From Dichetophora obliterata (lineage: Eukaryota; Arthropoda; Insecta; Diptera; Sciomyzidae): DNA of 64,000 nucleotides. Below the pieces are notes generated by a model. The model ran no database searches and was not told where the DNA came from. It saw only the letters and a list, made by a program, of their open reading frames with translations. Position 1 is the first letter of the stretch, and every line of letters starts with the position of its first letter. Positions 20,964 to 32,024 of the stretch are shown here, piece after piece. The DNA lies in NCBI GenBank assembly GCA_963920525.1, contig OY986437.1, positions 196,621,511 to 196,685,510 of the forward strand, given 5' to 3'. Both the position numbers and the translations under genes were made by a program.

Positions 20964-23900
20964 ATGAAATATTTCAACAATGTGGTGTCAGTTGTGCGCA
21001 AAATTCTCCAAAATACAGTGAAGAAAAATATTTCGAGATTTCCAGCTGGTTTTCTGAAACTTGAGGCGAGTTCATCCAAGTGTCCAATACCACCACCACC
21101 TACAATGGCTGAGTTCACCGGTATTACAAACGCCGAAGCTGAGGAGTTATGCAAGCCTCAAGATGCCTCCACGAAGGTGAGTGCTTCTTTGTTGTTCTGA
21201 TTGTAAAGTGACCTGGACCAAATGTTGAATTTTATGAACTAAATTTGTCTATCCGCAGGATTTTCTGTTTCAACAAACCATGTACCGCATTAAGGACCCC
21301 CGGAAATCGCTACCTTTCTATACTGGAGTGCTGGGCATGAGTTTGTTGGTAAAATTGGATTTCCCAGAGGCGAAGTTTTCACTGTATTTTATGGGGTAAT
21401 TTGAAATTGAGGTTAAATTTTTGTTCAGTAATGATTGATTGTAAAATTGTTTATCAGTTCATCTCGAGTGGTTTATAATTTTTTGATAGTGTTTTCTTTA
21501 TTGTAGCTATGAAAATCCAGCTGAAATTCCCAAAGACGCAAAGGAACGAACACGTTGGGCCATGAGCCGTAAGGCTACTGTAGAGCTGACACAGTAAGTA
21601 AATGGAAGAAATTTTGTAACTTATTTGAATGGTTCCATTATAGCTAGAAATTAATGGGTTTGAATTTAATTGAAGCATCTTAAAATTGTTTTTCAAAACA
21701 ATGTGGTTACTAAGGTGCTCAACAGACTCTATTTTTGTCACTTAGATTTAAGTGTTTACAAATAATCAAATTGAGTTTGTGTGTAGAAAGTCTATTTCTT
21801 AGTCTGTTAAGAACTATGTACTTTCAAAGACATCAATATTAAAAAACAAGAGGTTTGCTGTAACTAACAAGAACAGCGGCATAGTCACGAGTCTATTATA
21901 TGTATCTAAATTAAATATTTGCAATCTGGATTCAAAATATCATCCTGTTTTGAGTGTAAGCTAAGTTTTAGAAGCTACAGTGTCTTTGAAATGAATGAGT
22001 TCTTTTTAGCTGATGATTATTAAATTATAATTTTCATTATGTTGTCTGACTATCTAGAAAATTATTTCTGAGACGCTGTCACTGTTGTTATTTTAAAGAA
22101 AAGTTTCTTTACTATTTACATAGATACCAAAAGACCGATAGTTTCTAAAGAATTTATAAAAGTGTAGAAGTTTGTTTATGCTACTATAAAAAATGTGTTA
22201 GAATGCTCTTTCGTTATATTTTGAATAAAAATATATCTCATAATTTTCCTAATCCAAATAATGATGAGCACGTAAAGTAGTAGCAGTTAAAATTAAAAAT
22301 GTTTCAATGAATTAATTAAATGTTTTAAACACACTAAATCTTGGAGTTCTAATTGATGCACAAGAAAAACTATACAAATAGCTTAAAATAAAAAATAACA
22401 TAAAACGCTTAAGTTCTGGTTGTATAGAAATAAACTATAGAAGTGGATGGCAAAGTTCTAAAGCTTAAAAAAAAGTCACGCCGCCAAGTGACTATCGCCA
22501 AACAAGCGATTAACCAAGAGGGGAATCGTGAAAAAAGAAGGAGCCACTTTCGAACATATACAGCAACTCATACAGTTAAAAGCTTGACGAAAAAATAAAA
22601 TCCACTTGTTCTGCATTGTTCTGAATAACGATTCAGCGTCATATGAGTTCAGATGTGTTTACTCTAACATGTGTCGAATCCTATGCTCGTAAAACAGTGT
22701 GTTGGTCACAGCTGATTCACTCAAGACTACTGAAGAGGAAATCTAGCTATTTCCGAAACGGGCTGTCTAGTCTGTTGTGTAATTAACTTTTGCAGAGTTG
22801 TTGTTGTTGCTGTAGTTAATTTCTTTCATAAATTACTTGACCTAAAGCTCAATATAACCTTGTAAAAGCTAAAACTTTAACATTTATAGGAAATTCAACT
22901 ATTATTCAGACAAGGTTTCGGCACCTGCATTAATTTTGGATCGGTGACATTCGTACATACTGGGACCAACGCTATCATGAAGTCAGGATTTGATTGCAAA
23001 TTCGGCCCTGCTACAAGCTTCATCAGAAATCTTTGAAAGGGAGAAAACTGAGAAAAACTGAGAAATTGACACTGAAATGTCATCGCCTCTGTGGTGCTAA
23101 TGCGCTGGCATGGCTTTCTACGCCCGGGTTCGATCCCAGGTGGTGGCATCACAAATATTTCTGATGAAGCTTGTAGCAGGGTCGAAATTGCAATAAAATC
23201 AGCTAGTGATGTTTTACTTTTCATATTGAAAATATTGATGTTGTTTCTTTGAAAAAAATTCGTTAGAACAAGCAACCATTTTTTCGATTAAAAAGCTTAA
23301 ACGATTTTAAACCATCAAACAACTAGAACTTGTATTTAAAATCAAGAATGATTTAAACTATCAAACATTTAGAATTTGTATTTTAATCATAGTAAATTAA
23401 CATAAATAATTTTTATTGAAAAATTTTCCATTTCCCATTAAAAAATTGATATTTTGAAAATTGATGAATAAGTTTTGAAAATTGCAGGAAAACATGGGCA
23501 TTTCCAAACTAGCGTTACGGACGATTTGTACGAAAAAGTATTAAAAAAAGAATGAAAATGGCTAACTTTTAAAAAGGCTTTTTTATATTTGTGTAGTAAT
23601 TAAGTGGCATTTTATTATATATAAACAATGACAGCAATCGACCCTAAGGATTTTAAGATATAAGCAAAAATATGTGCTAGCGTTACGTTACAAAAAATGG
23701 AAGTGATTTTTGACTTGATTGCAAAATGTGCATAACTCTCTAAATTGGGAAAGATTTAGTAATTAAAAAAAAAAAGAAAAATTTAGTAATTAAAAAATAA
23801 ATTTAATATGTTGTCCTTCCCTTGCCTCAACCATTTTTTCATTATCTTTAGTCATTGTCGGCCTTTGTAGTCTAGTAGAGAGTGCGCTAGACTATCAACT

Positions 23901-26900
23901 CAGAGGTCCCTGGTTCGAATCCGGGCTCGGGCATGGTTCTTTTCACTTTATTCTTTCCTACATTTAAGAATTATGGAAAACTAAAAATCCACAGCTAAAT
24001 TGTGGTAAATGTACAACAAAGGGCAGGAACAACTAAGGGCTGGAAATGCTTGCCGAGGTTAAGGCATAACACTAGATTCGATTAAAAGCAATTAAAATTG
24101 TCTTTCACGTTCGTTTCGCCTAATAAATGCCTTCCATTTTTACTAAAATAAAAAGTTTACGAAACATTTACTAAACATTTACGAAAAAGAAAAACTACAT
24201 TTGTGAAACAATGCAGACGATGTGGTCATCATAGTTAATGAATTTATGTTGAAATTGCTTAAATCAATAATATAAAAATGTTTCTCTTAAATAATATCAT
24301 CAAATAATAAGTTTTAATTTTTTGGTCACAGTAGACCTTTCTGGTGGAATGCCCATACATAAAATCGTTCGTGCGATTTGGTGTCCGTTAAGATCTCAGA
24401 AACGGTAACACCTAGGGGCATCAAATTTACATTTGTTGTCAAGGCTAATATCTCGAATAATTTTTTAATCAAATTAATGTTTTTATTTCATAAGTAGATT
24501 AAATTCGGAAAGATATATCAAAATCGAAGGTGGTCAACCTTTTTGGTCTCAAAAAAAAGGAAAATATAACTAAAAATGGGTTTAAAACTGACTAAATTTC
24601 AATCGCAAATATCTCGAGATTTTGATCTGATTGGGAAAAACTGAGTATGCCACTAAATTCTACGACCAAAAAGTAAGTTTACGTGTCTCGGCATTTTCGT
24701 AACGTAAAGATGTCAGAAAACTATATAACAGATATTCGATATTCTTCAAAGAATCTCCAGAGGTTTTAGATGAAATGTCAAAAGAAAAAGGTATGATTCA
24801 AGTACTAGTGCTATACGCTCGCCTGGCTTATTTTTGAAAATCTTGATATACTGAATTTGAAAAAAAAAATCATTTGAGTCTGTAGCCACCGGAAATGCCG
24901 ATAAATTGTCTCCAAAATAGAGTTTTTTGTATATTTGATCGTAATTTTTAAAACACGTACAAACTAGCCTAAACTGTTTGTGGGAATTGAGTATCAAGTA
25001 GAGCCACGTGATTCAGTAAAAAAAATAATTTTGATTGGATTTCATAACTAGTCCAAAAAAATTAAAAAAAAATAGTTTTTTCCCATTGAAATAGTTCAGA
25101 CAATCATCAAATGATGAAGTTCATCACCTTTTACCCGACTTCAAAAAGGAGTAGGTTCTCAATCTCAAGTTGGTTGTTTTTTTTTTTTAACGTATGTACA
25201 TCGATAACTTACTTGTCCGATTGCCGCAATTTTTTGTCAACAGATAGAGACATTAGACGCAGAGGTGAATATAAGAAAAACTCTGTATATCGAATAATAT
25301 TGACACTAGGGTACTTGAAATAATTACAGGGGTAGGAACATTTATTAAAAATTATGGTCAAATAAGTGGACGTTATTCGATAAAGGGCGTGACAATATAA
25401 GAAAAACGCTGTAACTCGAATAATATTGACACTATTGTACTGAAATTAGGTACAGGGGTAGGTATAATCATGAGAATTTACGGTGAAGAAAGTGGGCATT
25501 GTTGGAATAAGGGGCGTGGCAGTATAAGAAAAATACTGTATCTCAGTGAATATTGACACTAGGGTACTGGAAATTGGTACAGGGGTTGGAACAATTATTA
25601 CAAATTACAGTAAAAAATTGGGCGTTATTCGATAAAGGCGTGGCAATATTAGAAAAACGCCGTAACTTGAATAATATTGACACTAGGATACTGAAATTAG
25701 GTACAGGGGTAGGCATAATTATGAAAATTTACGGTCAAGAAAGTGGGCGTTATTGAACAAAAGGGCATGGCAATATAAGAAAAATACTGTTTCTCAGTTA
25801 ATGTGTACACTAATGTACCAAAATTCTTTACAAGAATGGTTAAAATTGTTATCATAATCTCTAAAAAGGAAGAAATAAAAAATATTTAACAAACAAAAAA
25901 AGAAAACCAACTTCAAACCACTGCAAAGTAAAAAAAAATTTATTATATATATATCGGCATTGGAAATCTTATTATTATAATTTTTTCTATATTGTATCTT
26001 TATTAATATATTTATGATAATACAAAATAAAAAAATTATAATAACAAGATTTCCAATTTAATAATATATATAAATAAATTATTAAATTTCACCAAAAATT
26101 AAGGTGAAAAGTAATTTAAAATTATTTTTTACTTTGTAGTGGTTTTGAAGTTAGTTTTTTTTTTTTTTGTTAAAAAGTTTTTTATTCTTTTGATTGATTC
26201 TGATCTTGGGTTAGGTTAGGTAAAGGTGGCTGAGTCGATAGACGACTCGTACACTTAGGCCAGTACAGGCCCATTGTGATACCACAAAATCTCTTTTAAA
26301 AACCTAATAGAGATTTCCCTCCTCAAACCAGTTCGAGCGGATAATGAATTTAAGGATATGCTTGATTTCCAGGCATGAGACTTCGGCAATTCCATTTAAA
26401 AAGGGATGGCCCAGAGTTGTCATTCTCCTTTTAGCTAAAGCCGGACATTCGCAGAGGAGGTGCTGAACATTTTCTACCTCCTCCTCACATCTGCAGCTTC
26501 TGCAGAAATCGTTTGATGCAACGCCCAACCGAAGAGCATGCGCTCCGATCAGGCAGTGACCCGTTAGGATTCCTACTATTTTTGACAAGTTTACCCTGCT
26601 TAACTCAAGCAGTGAGTTGGTGCGTTTTAAGTCGTACGTAGGCCATGTTAGCTTAGTTATCCTACATGTATCAAGGTGTTCTTAGTGTTCTTGTGGAAGA
26701 CTTAAAGATCTGTTCTTGCACTGGAGTTTATAGGAGGAAATGGGTACACCAATAAAGTCCTTATTTAAGAGGGTGTTAGAGGTCGTACCCTTCCTTGCCA
26801 ATTCGTCATCCAAATTATTTCCTTCGATATCCCTATGTCCGGGTACCCATATGAGGTGGATCCTGAGAAGCCTTGTCATCTCGTTAAGAGATTTGCGGAA

Positions 26901-29900
26901 CTCAGTGAGAGTTTTAGAATAGTCAATATTTGAGTTCAGTGCCTTCAGTGCAGCTTGGTTATCTGAAAAGATAGAAATACTCTTTCCTTCAAGATCTTTT
27001 TGACCCAGAATCTTCGCGGTTTCGTGAATAGCCATAATTTTCGCTTGGTAAACACTACAATAGATTAGAAGTCTAAAGGACGCTTCGATTTTGAGATCCT
27101 GGGAGTAAATACCTCCCCCTACTTGTTCTCGAAGTTTAGATCCATCTGTGAAGATTTTTTGTCGGAGGTTTTAAGGGGGATTTTGTTTGCCTAGTCTAGC
27201 CGTGAAGGGATGAGAACTAAGCAAGGCATACAGTAGTCTGTTTTGTCGGGTGCAGAGTAGTTCAGAATAATTGTGTGGCCGAAGTTATTACCTATCCAAT
27301 TTCCAGATTCTCTCAGTCTGAGGGCTGCTGTGTTAGCACATTCCCTAGCAAAGATATCGAGAGGAGGAAGGTGAAGCATGACATTAAGGGCACTGGTTGG
27401 TGTTGAGGACAATGCCCCAGTAATACATAGACCTGCACTTCTTTGTACCTTTGCAAATTTCTGAAGTGCAGTTGTCTTATCAAGGGCCCTCCACCATACC
27501 AGTGAGCCATATACAAGTATGGGGCGGCCAATTGCCGCATAAATCCAGCGTACTATTTTGGGGGAAAAAGCCCATTTTTTACCTATTGCTTTTTTACAGG
27601 CAAATAGTACTATGTTTGCCTTTTTAACACGTTATTTACCCAACAGCTTGGGAAGGGGGTCAACCGTCACGGACCACAGAAGTGGAGACAAGACTCCTCC
27701 CCCGGTTCTGAGTTCACCACCCTGCCCAAGAGTATCTGGTGTGTGAAACTCACGAGAAAATCCTCCACCCCCAGTTCCGACAAGGCCGAGGTGACCGCAC
27801 ATGGAAGGACGTTATTGAATGTTCCTGCTATGTCTAGAAAAACAACAATTGCGTTTTCTTTGTTCTCAAGTGATTTTTCGATGGTAGACACAAGAGAGTG
27901 GAGAGCTGTTTCTGTAGATCTGCCTTTAATATAGGCATGCTGAGATTTTAGAAGCCTATCAAGTTTCGGCTTAAGAAGAAGTCCAATAAGCCTCTCTAGA
28001 ATTTTAACCAAAAAGGAAGAGAGGCTTATAGGTCTGAAGTCATTCGATTTAGTGTGAGAGGACTTACCCGCTTTCGGTATAAAGATAACTTTTGTCTCTC
28101 TCCAAGCTGTTGGGATATAGTTAAAGAGTAGGCAGCCATAGTAGATTGCCTGAAGCCAGGGTACTATAGCATTGAAGCTATAGTGGAGTTGAGCTGATAT
28201 AATGCCATCGGGACCCGGAGATTTATATGGTTGGAATGAATAGATCGCCCATCTTAACCTCCTTGCCGATCAGTTGCTCAATCTGTTGAGGCGTAAGGTC
28301 AAAAGAGGGATGTTTGAAAGCTGGAGATGTCAGTGTGAACATTACCAGGAAAATGTGCATCCATAAGTATATCTAAGGTTTCGATCCACGAATCTGTCCA
28401 GGTGCCTCTTCCTTTTGAAGAAAGCTTGGTGCTGTCGAAGATTTTGATAGTATTTTCCTAAGCCCTGAAGCCTCGGAAGAAGCCTATTTCTGTGCAGAAG
28501 GAGGACTAAGAGGCCCTCTTTGCTTTTCTGATTGCAATTTTGTAAATACCTAGTTTGGACTTATATATATTTTGGTCAAAGTTTTGATTACGCTCGAAGT
28601 TAATTTTTGACAAATCGCAGAGAGTTCATTTTTTTAGCTGGAAAACAACAATAAATTTGGATTCATTCAATCATTTGCTTGTCTCTAATCTGTTTTTCGG
28701 AAATCTCCCAAAATTGCGTAAATATTATAAAATTTTGACGAATAGAGGGGTTCATTGGAAAAGTCTTGTGAAGATCTATCGATTAAATAAGTTAATAAGA
28801 ATTATAAAATTCATTAAAAAATTAATGTGTTGGTCTAAAATTAAAAAAAAATTGGAGGCAAATCCATCGGTATTTCCGGTAGCTAAAGACTCGAACGGTT
28901 TTCCTTAAATTCAGGATATCTTCTATATTCAGGCACAATCGAATGATTTCAACTATCGAACAATTCGTTTAAATATTTCGTTCATTCATTTACTTTAAAA
29001 AAATAGTAAATAGTTCATGAAACTATTCAATGATGTAGTTATCGAATAATTTACTCATTAATGCGAATTACAAAATAACTATAATAAATAACTTTCTATC
29101 GAATAAATTATTCATTCATTCGAATTATAAAAATAGTAGCTATTACAAAGAACTATCAAATTATGTTTGCTATCAGTTCTAGTTTTCATTCATTCGACTT
29201 AAAAAATCTCTAAATAGCTATTAACTAGTGTGGTTTCATTATAATTTTCATATAAACGCAAATCAATCAATGTTGTTACACAATCGTGCAATCAGTTAGA
29301 GGTATACAAACGAAGTGCAAATGAAAAGACTATCAAATAAAAAAAAACTATCGAATGAATGAATGATTTAAAACTATCGAATAATTTTAATATTTTTATT
29401 CGATAGTTCCCATTACTACTTGAAACATATTCTACAACAGAAGAAAGATTGAACGGACTTGCTTTATAAAATATTTATTATGACATTATAGTGACTGTGG
29501 ATCAAGTCGTCGATAGATATGGAAAAATACGGAAGCACAGATTAGATTTCGTGTCGTGATTAGATTTTTCGAACAGGGTTTGGAAATTTTGTTGTTCATT
29601 TAATTTAAAAATTTAAGACAATTTTATTCGTTTTTTTTTTCAAATTTTGTAATTTTTGTTGTATTTCATACATATAAATAATATATAAAGTCACTGAAGA
29701 CTGGATAACTGATCTTTTATTTGAATTAATCGAAAAACAGTTTTTTTAAAAAAATCGCCATATTTGTGTTTTTAGATTTTGCATACTTAAAACAAAATTT
29801 AACAAAAGTTGTTTTTGGTGTTGCTTTCTTTCATATAATTACTTGACCTCATAAAATCATAACCTTTTAAATTAGATTTTGAATTAGATTGCAATTTTTA

Positions 29901-30876
29901 GTTAATTGAATTTTTATACACCGAAATATTCTTTTTAATTAAATTTGTTCATATGTTTACCACGTAATATTAGCGACTATCGCCAATATCTGCAACAACC
30001 ACGAAATCACTTTTTTTGAACAAACCCCCCCCCCCCTAATGGATTCGCCACTGATCTGTGGGGAGATGCGAAAAAATCCGTAACTAAAATATTACTAATA
30101 TGGTTGCTTTGTATGCAAAGATGAGAAAGCAGGAGCACCTTTTCGTGCTAATAAGTATTCAATCATAATAATCTCCATGAAGCTTCGATTCCAAGCAGTT
30201 TTGAACCACAGAGGCAAGGGAGATTACATTTTTTTTTAATTTAACAAAATTTCTTAAAGTATGCTAAACATGGTCATTAATTTTTAAACGTATATGTTTT
30301 ATCTTTAAGCAACTGGGGCACTGAGAAAGATCCAGACCAGGCCTACCACAATGGCAATGCAGATCCACGTGGATTTGGACACATTGGCGTGATGGTACCC
30401 GATGTTTATGCAGCATGCAAGCGGTGTGTTACTTTTCATCAATTGAAGCACAGCCGCGAATAACGTTGTAAGCGACATTTTTTAGAGTATTTTTTTGCGA
30501 ATATCTGTTAAAATTACTCTCATATTATATAAAAACCGAATTGAGTAAGCAGTTGAGTAGTTCGGGGTATTTTTATCGCATAACCAAAATGCGATTTGTT
30601 TTCTTTTCGCATTTCTTAAAAATTAATAAAGGGCTTGTAAAATGAATAAAAGTGAAAAATTAAAATTTTTCGCTTACAACGTTATCCGCGGCTGTGCTTC
30701 AATTACAATAATTTTTTTTATTTATTCAAGCAAACCTTTTGCCTTACAGCTTCGAAGAAATGGGCGTTGATTTTGTCAAGAAACCCGATGATGGTCGCAT
30801 GAAGGGCCTAGCTTTTATTAAGGATCCTGACGGTTACTGGATAGAAATCTTCAATGCAAACACTGTTGCCCATTAG
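20964..30876 (+). CDS. Glo1: Glo1, lactoylglutathione lyase (glyoxalase I)
   Basis: It isomerises the hemithioacetal of methylglyoxal and glutathione to S-lactoylglutathione, the first step of methylglyoxal detoxification. Exons are 20964-21176, 21259-21395, 21507-21593, 30310-30423 and 30750-30876. All introns are GT..AG, phases close, and the sum is 678 bases, 225 aa plus stop. From the inner ATG at 21105 the product is 178 aa, the usual fly length. Metal ligands known in human GLO1 are all present: Gln in FQQTM, Glu in VELTHNWG, His in GFGHIG and Glu in GYWIEIF. An in-frame TGA at 20958 makes 20964 the first possible start; the extra 47 residues are basic, with no acidic residue in the first 33, like a mitochondrial presequence. 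The gene is complete despite an 8.7-kb intron 3. Confidence 0.92.
22988..23199. repeat. Foldback with a tRNA-like centre
   Basis: Arms 22988-23030 and 23157-23199 are inverted (shared words CCCTGCTACAAGCTTCATC and AGAAAT). Between them, CTGTGGTGCTAATGCGC followed by GGTTCGATCCC at 23128 looks like pol III boxes A and B of a tRNA. The strand opposite carries a PPGIEPGRR reading frame, a common artefact of such tRNA-derived DNA. It could be a MITE that captured a SINE. Confidence 0.65.
23859..23935 (+). repeat. tRNA-like sequence (SINE head or tRNA pseudogene)
   Basis: GTAGTCTAGTAGAGAGTGCG resembles a D-arm/box A, CTCAGAGGTCCC a variable region, and GGTTCGAATCCGGGC a T-arm/box B, followed by a TCGGGCA end. 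The acceptor ends pair only in part (GCCTTTG with CTCGGGC), so a functional tRNA is doubtful. Confidence 0.55.
25269..25870. repeat. ~126-bp tandem array, 4.7 units
   Basis: Units starting ATATAAGAAAAACxCTGTA recur at 25269, 25395, 25522, 25646 and 25773. Each contains AATATTGACACTAGGGTACT, GGTACAGGGGTAGG and AGTGGGCGTTATT. Alternate units are slightly more alike, hinting at a ~250-bp higher-order unit. It has no coding role. Confidence 0.85.
25903..26167. repeat. Palindromic element beside the 126-bp array
   Basis: AACTTCAAACCACTGCAAAG at 25911 is inverted at 26139-26158 (CTTTGTAGTGGTTTTGAAGTT). The interior also folds, with TTGGAAATCTTATTATTATAA opposite TTATAATAACAAGATTTCCAA. ACTTCAAAAAGGAGTAGGTT at 25139 precedes the tandem array. 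The array and this palindrome may be parts of one element. Confidence 0.55.
26203..28570 (-). mobile_element. LOA/I-like LINE copy B in Glo1 intron 3
   Basis: The minus strand carries broken reverse transcriptase ([41 protein letters not shown]), RNase H ([23 protein letters not shown]) and the zinc-knuckle tail ([21 protein letters not shown]). It is diverged from copy C, with FLDIAGTF in place of FIDIEGAF, and has several frameshifts and stops. The 3' end lies at a short CCTAACCTAACCC tail near 26205. It lies opposite to the host gene. Confidence 0.85.
28930..29410. repeat. Repeated ACTATCGAAT/ATTCGATAGT words
   Basis: ACTATCGAA and its complement recur at least six times among CATTCATT and GAATGAATGA words, in both orientations. 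It is AT-rich and non-coding, possibly an eroded palindromic MITE. Confidence 0.45.
30445..30700. mobile_element. MITE (256 bp) in Glo1 intron 4, AATT duplication
   Basis: The ends GAAGCACAGCCGCGAATAAC and GTTATCCGCGGCTGTGCTTC are inverted and continue through GTTGTAAGCGA. AATT flanks both sides (30441-30444 and 30701-30704). A relative with GAAGCGTCGCCGCG ends lies at 54838-55060. It sits 22 bases after the splice donor of Glo1 exon 4. Confidence 0.8.
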
Positions 30877-32024
30877 CAATGCTTAGATATTGTTTTGTTG
30901 TTAACATATGTTTATAATTCCTTAAGAAAAAAGAACAACAATTTGTCTTTTCAATTACTGCCTTAAATTATCAGTCTACTTTAAATGTCATGTTATATAA
31001 AGAGAGCTAAATTTTATACCAAAAGTTAGTTGATGAACATAAATTAAATTTGTAATGCAAAAGCAGAGAGTTTCTTTTTTTTCTTGTTTGTTGTTATTTT
31101 GCAAATTTAAATACTTGTTTACACTGTTTAATGTTGGCTTCGAAGTAGTGCCAACAAGCTGCTGTCGGTCTATTTGTTTACCAGCAAATGAAATAGTAAT
31201 TTCTTTTTCATTCACAGCTGCATATTAACAGTTTAACATGGGTAATTGGCCATATTTTTGTTGTGTAGGTGGCTTAACTGATTTTGCACGAACTTAATCA
31301 CTATTTATACCAGCAGCACGATGAATGAATGGTTTAAGTGTAAACAACATTTTTGAAAATGAAGAAGTGGGCGACTCAATTTTGTTTGAGAGTAGTTTAG
31401 GCTACGAACAAACAAATACATTTATAAAAAAAATTAAAATCGATTTTAAAAATTAAGAAAGATTTCTAAGCCGGCATTTTGAGTAAAAGCTTTGTAAAAT
31501 GCCGGTGCTTTGGAGATATATTATTTTTTTTTAGAAAAAATTTACAAAAAATTGTTTTTTTTTTTTGCTTAAAAACACATGTTTTAAAAATAATTAAGTT
31601 GGTCATTATAAAAATGTATACATGTTATATATGTATATAAAATAATCAAATTAAAACAAAATAAAAAAATTTAATATCTGTAATCATTGTATCGGATCAA
31701 GAAGCTTTACTTGAATCTTTGTTGTTTTTTATAGTAATTGTTTTGCTTTTACTATATAATTGCATTTGGTTGAAATTTATTTGCTTACTACTCAGCCTTG
31801 CAACACGCTAGTTGCCCACACCGCGTTGAATAATTATGCGAGCCTTTTATGCACACATATAAAAGTAAGTCTTTAAATGCAAACATTTTATATCATTCAA
31901 ATCTAAAAGGATAGAGATGACGATAAGCTTAGTGTTTGATAGCAGCAATTCATTCAAGTACCTTATTAGTTGGACTTGGAATATTGGAGTGACCACTACA
32001 ACGACACGATAAGAAATTCAAGTT
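30877..32024. other. Glo1-Gr43a intergenic region
   Basis: There is no gene between Glo1 and Gr43a, which run in the same direction. The 5' part should hold the Glo1 3' UTR and the last few hundred bases the Gr43a promoter. I could not pick a convincing TATA box or initiator. Confidence 0.6.

Larger units (their letters stand above)
21594..30309 (+). other. Glo1 intron 3 (8.7 kb), repeat-filled
   Basis: The intron starts GTAAGTAA and ends TTTAAG. It holds a foldback with a tRNA-like core, a second tRNA-like sequence, a 126-bp tandem array, a palindromic element and LINE copy B on the opposite strand. The stretches 21600-22980, 23200-23850, 23940-25100 and 29420-30300 are AT-rich with no recognisable gene. 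Confidence 0.85.

Noticed and set aside
22895..23275. 126-codon open frame with PPGIEPGRR
   Set aside because: This peptide pattern comes from reading a tRNA-like T-arm backwards. The frame also runs through both arms of a foldback.
23861..23933. Functional tRNA gene
   Set aside because: The box A and B motifs are good, but acceptor-stem pairing is poor and the anticodon arm is irregular. A covariance-model scan would be decisive.
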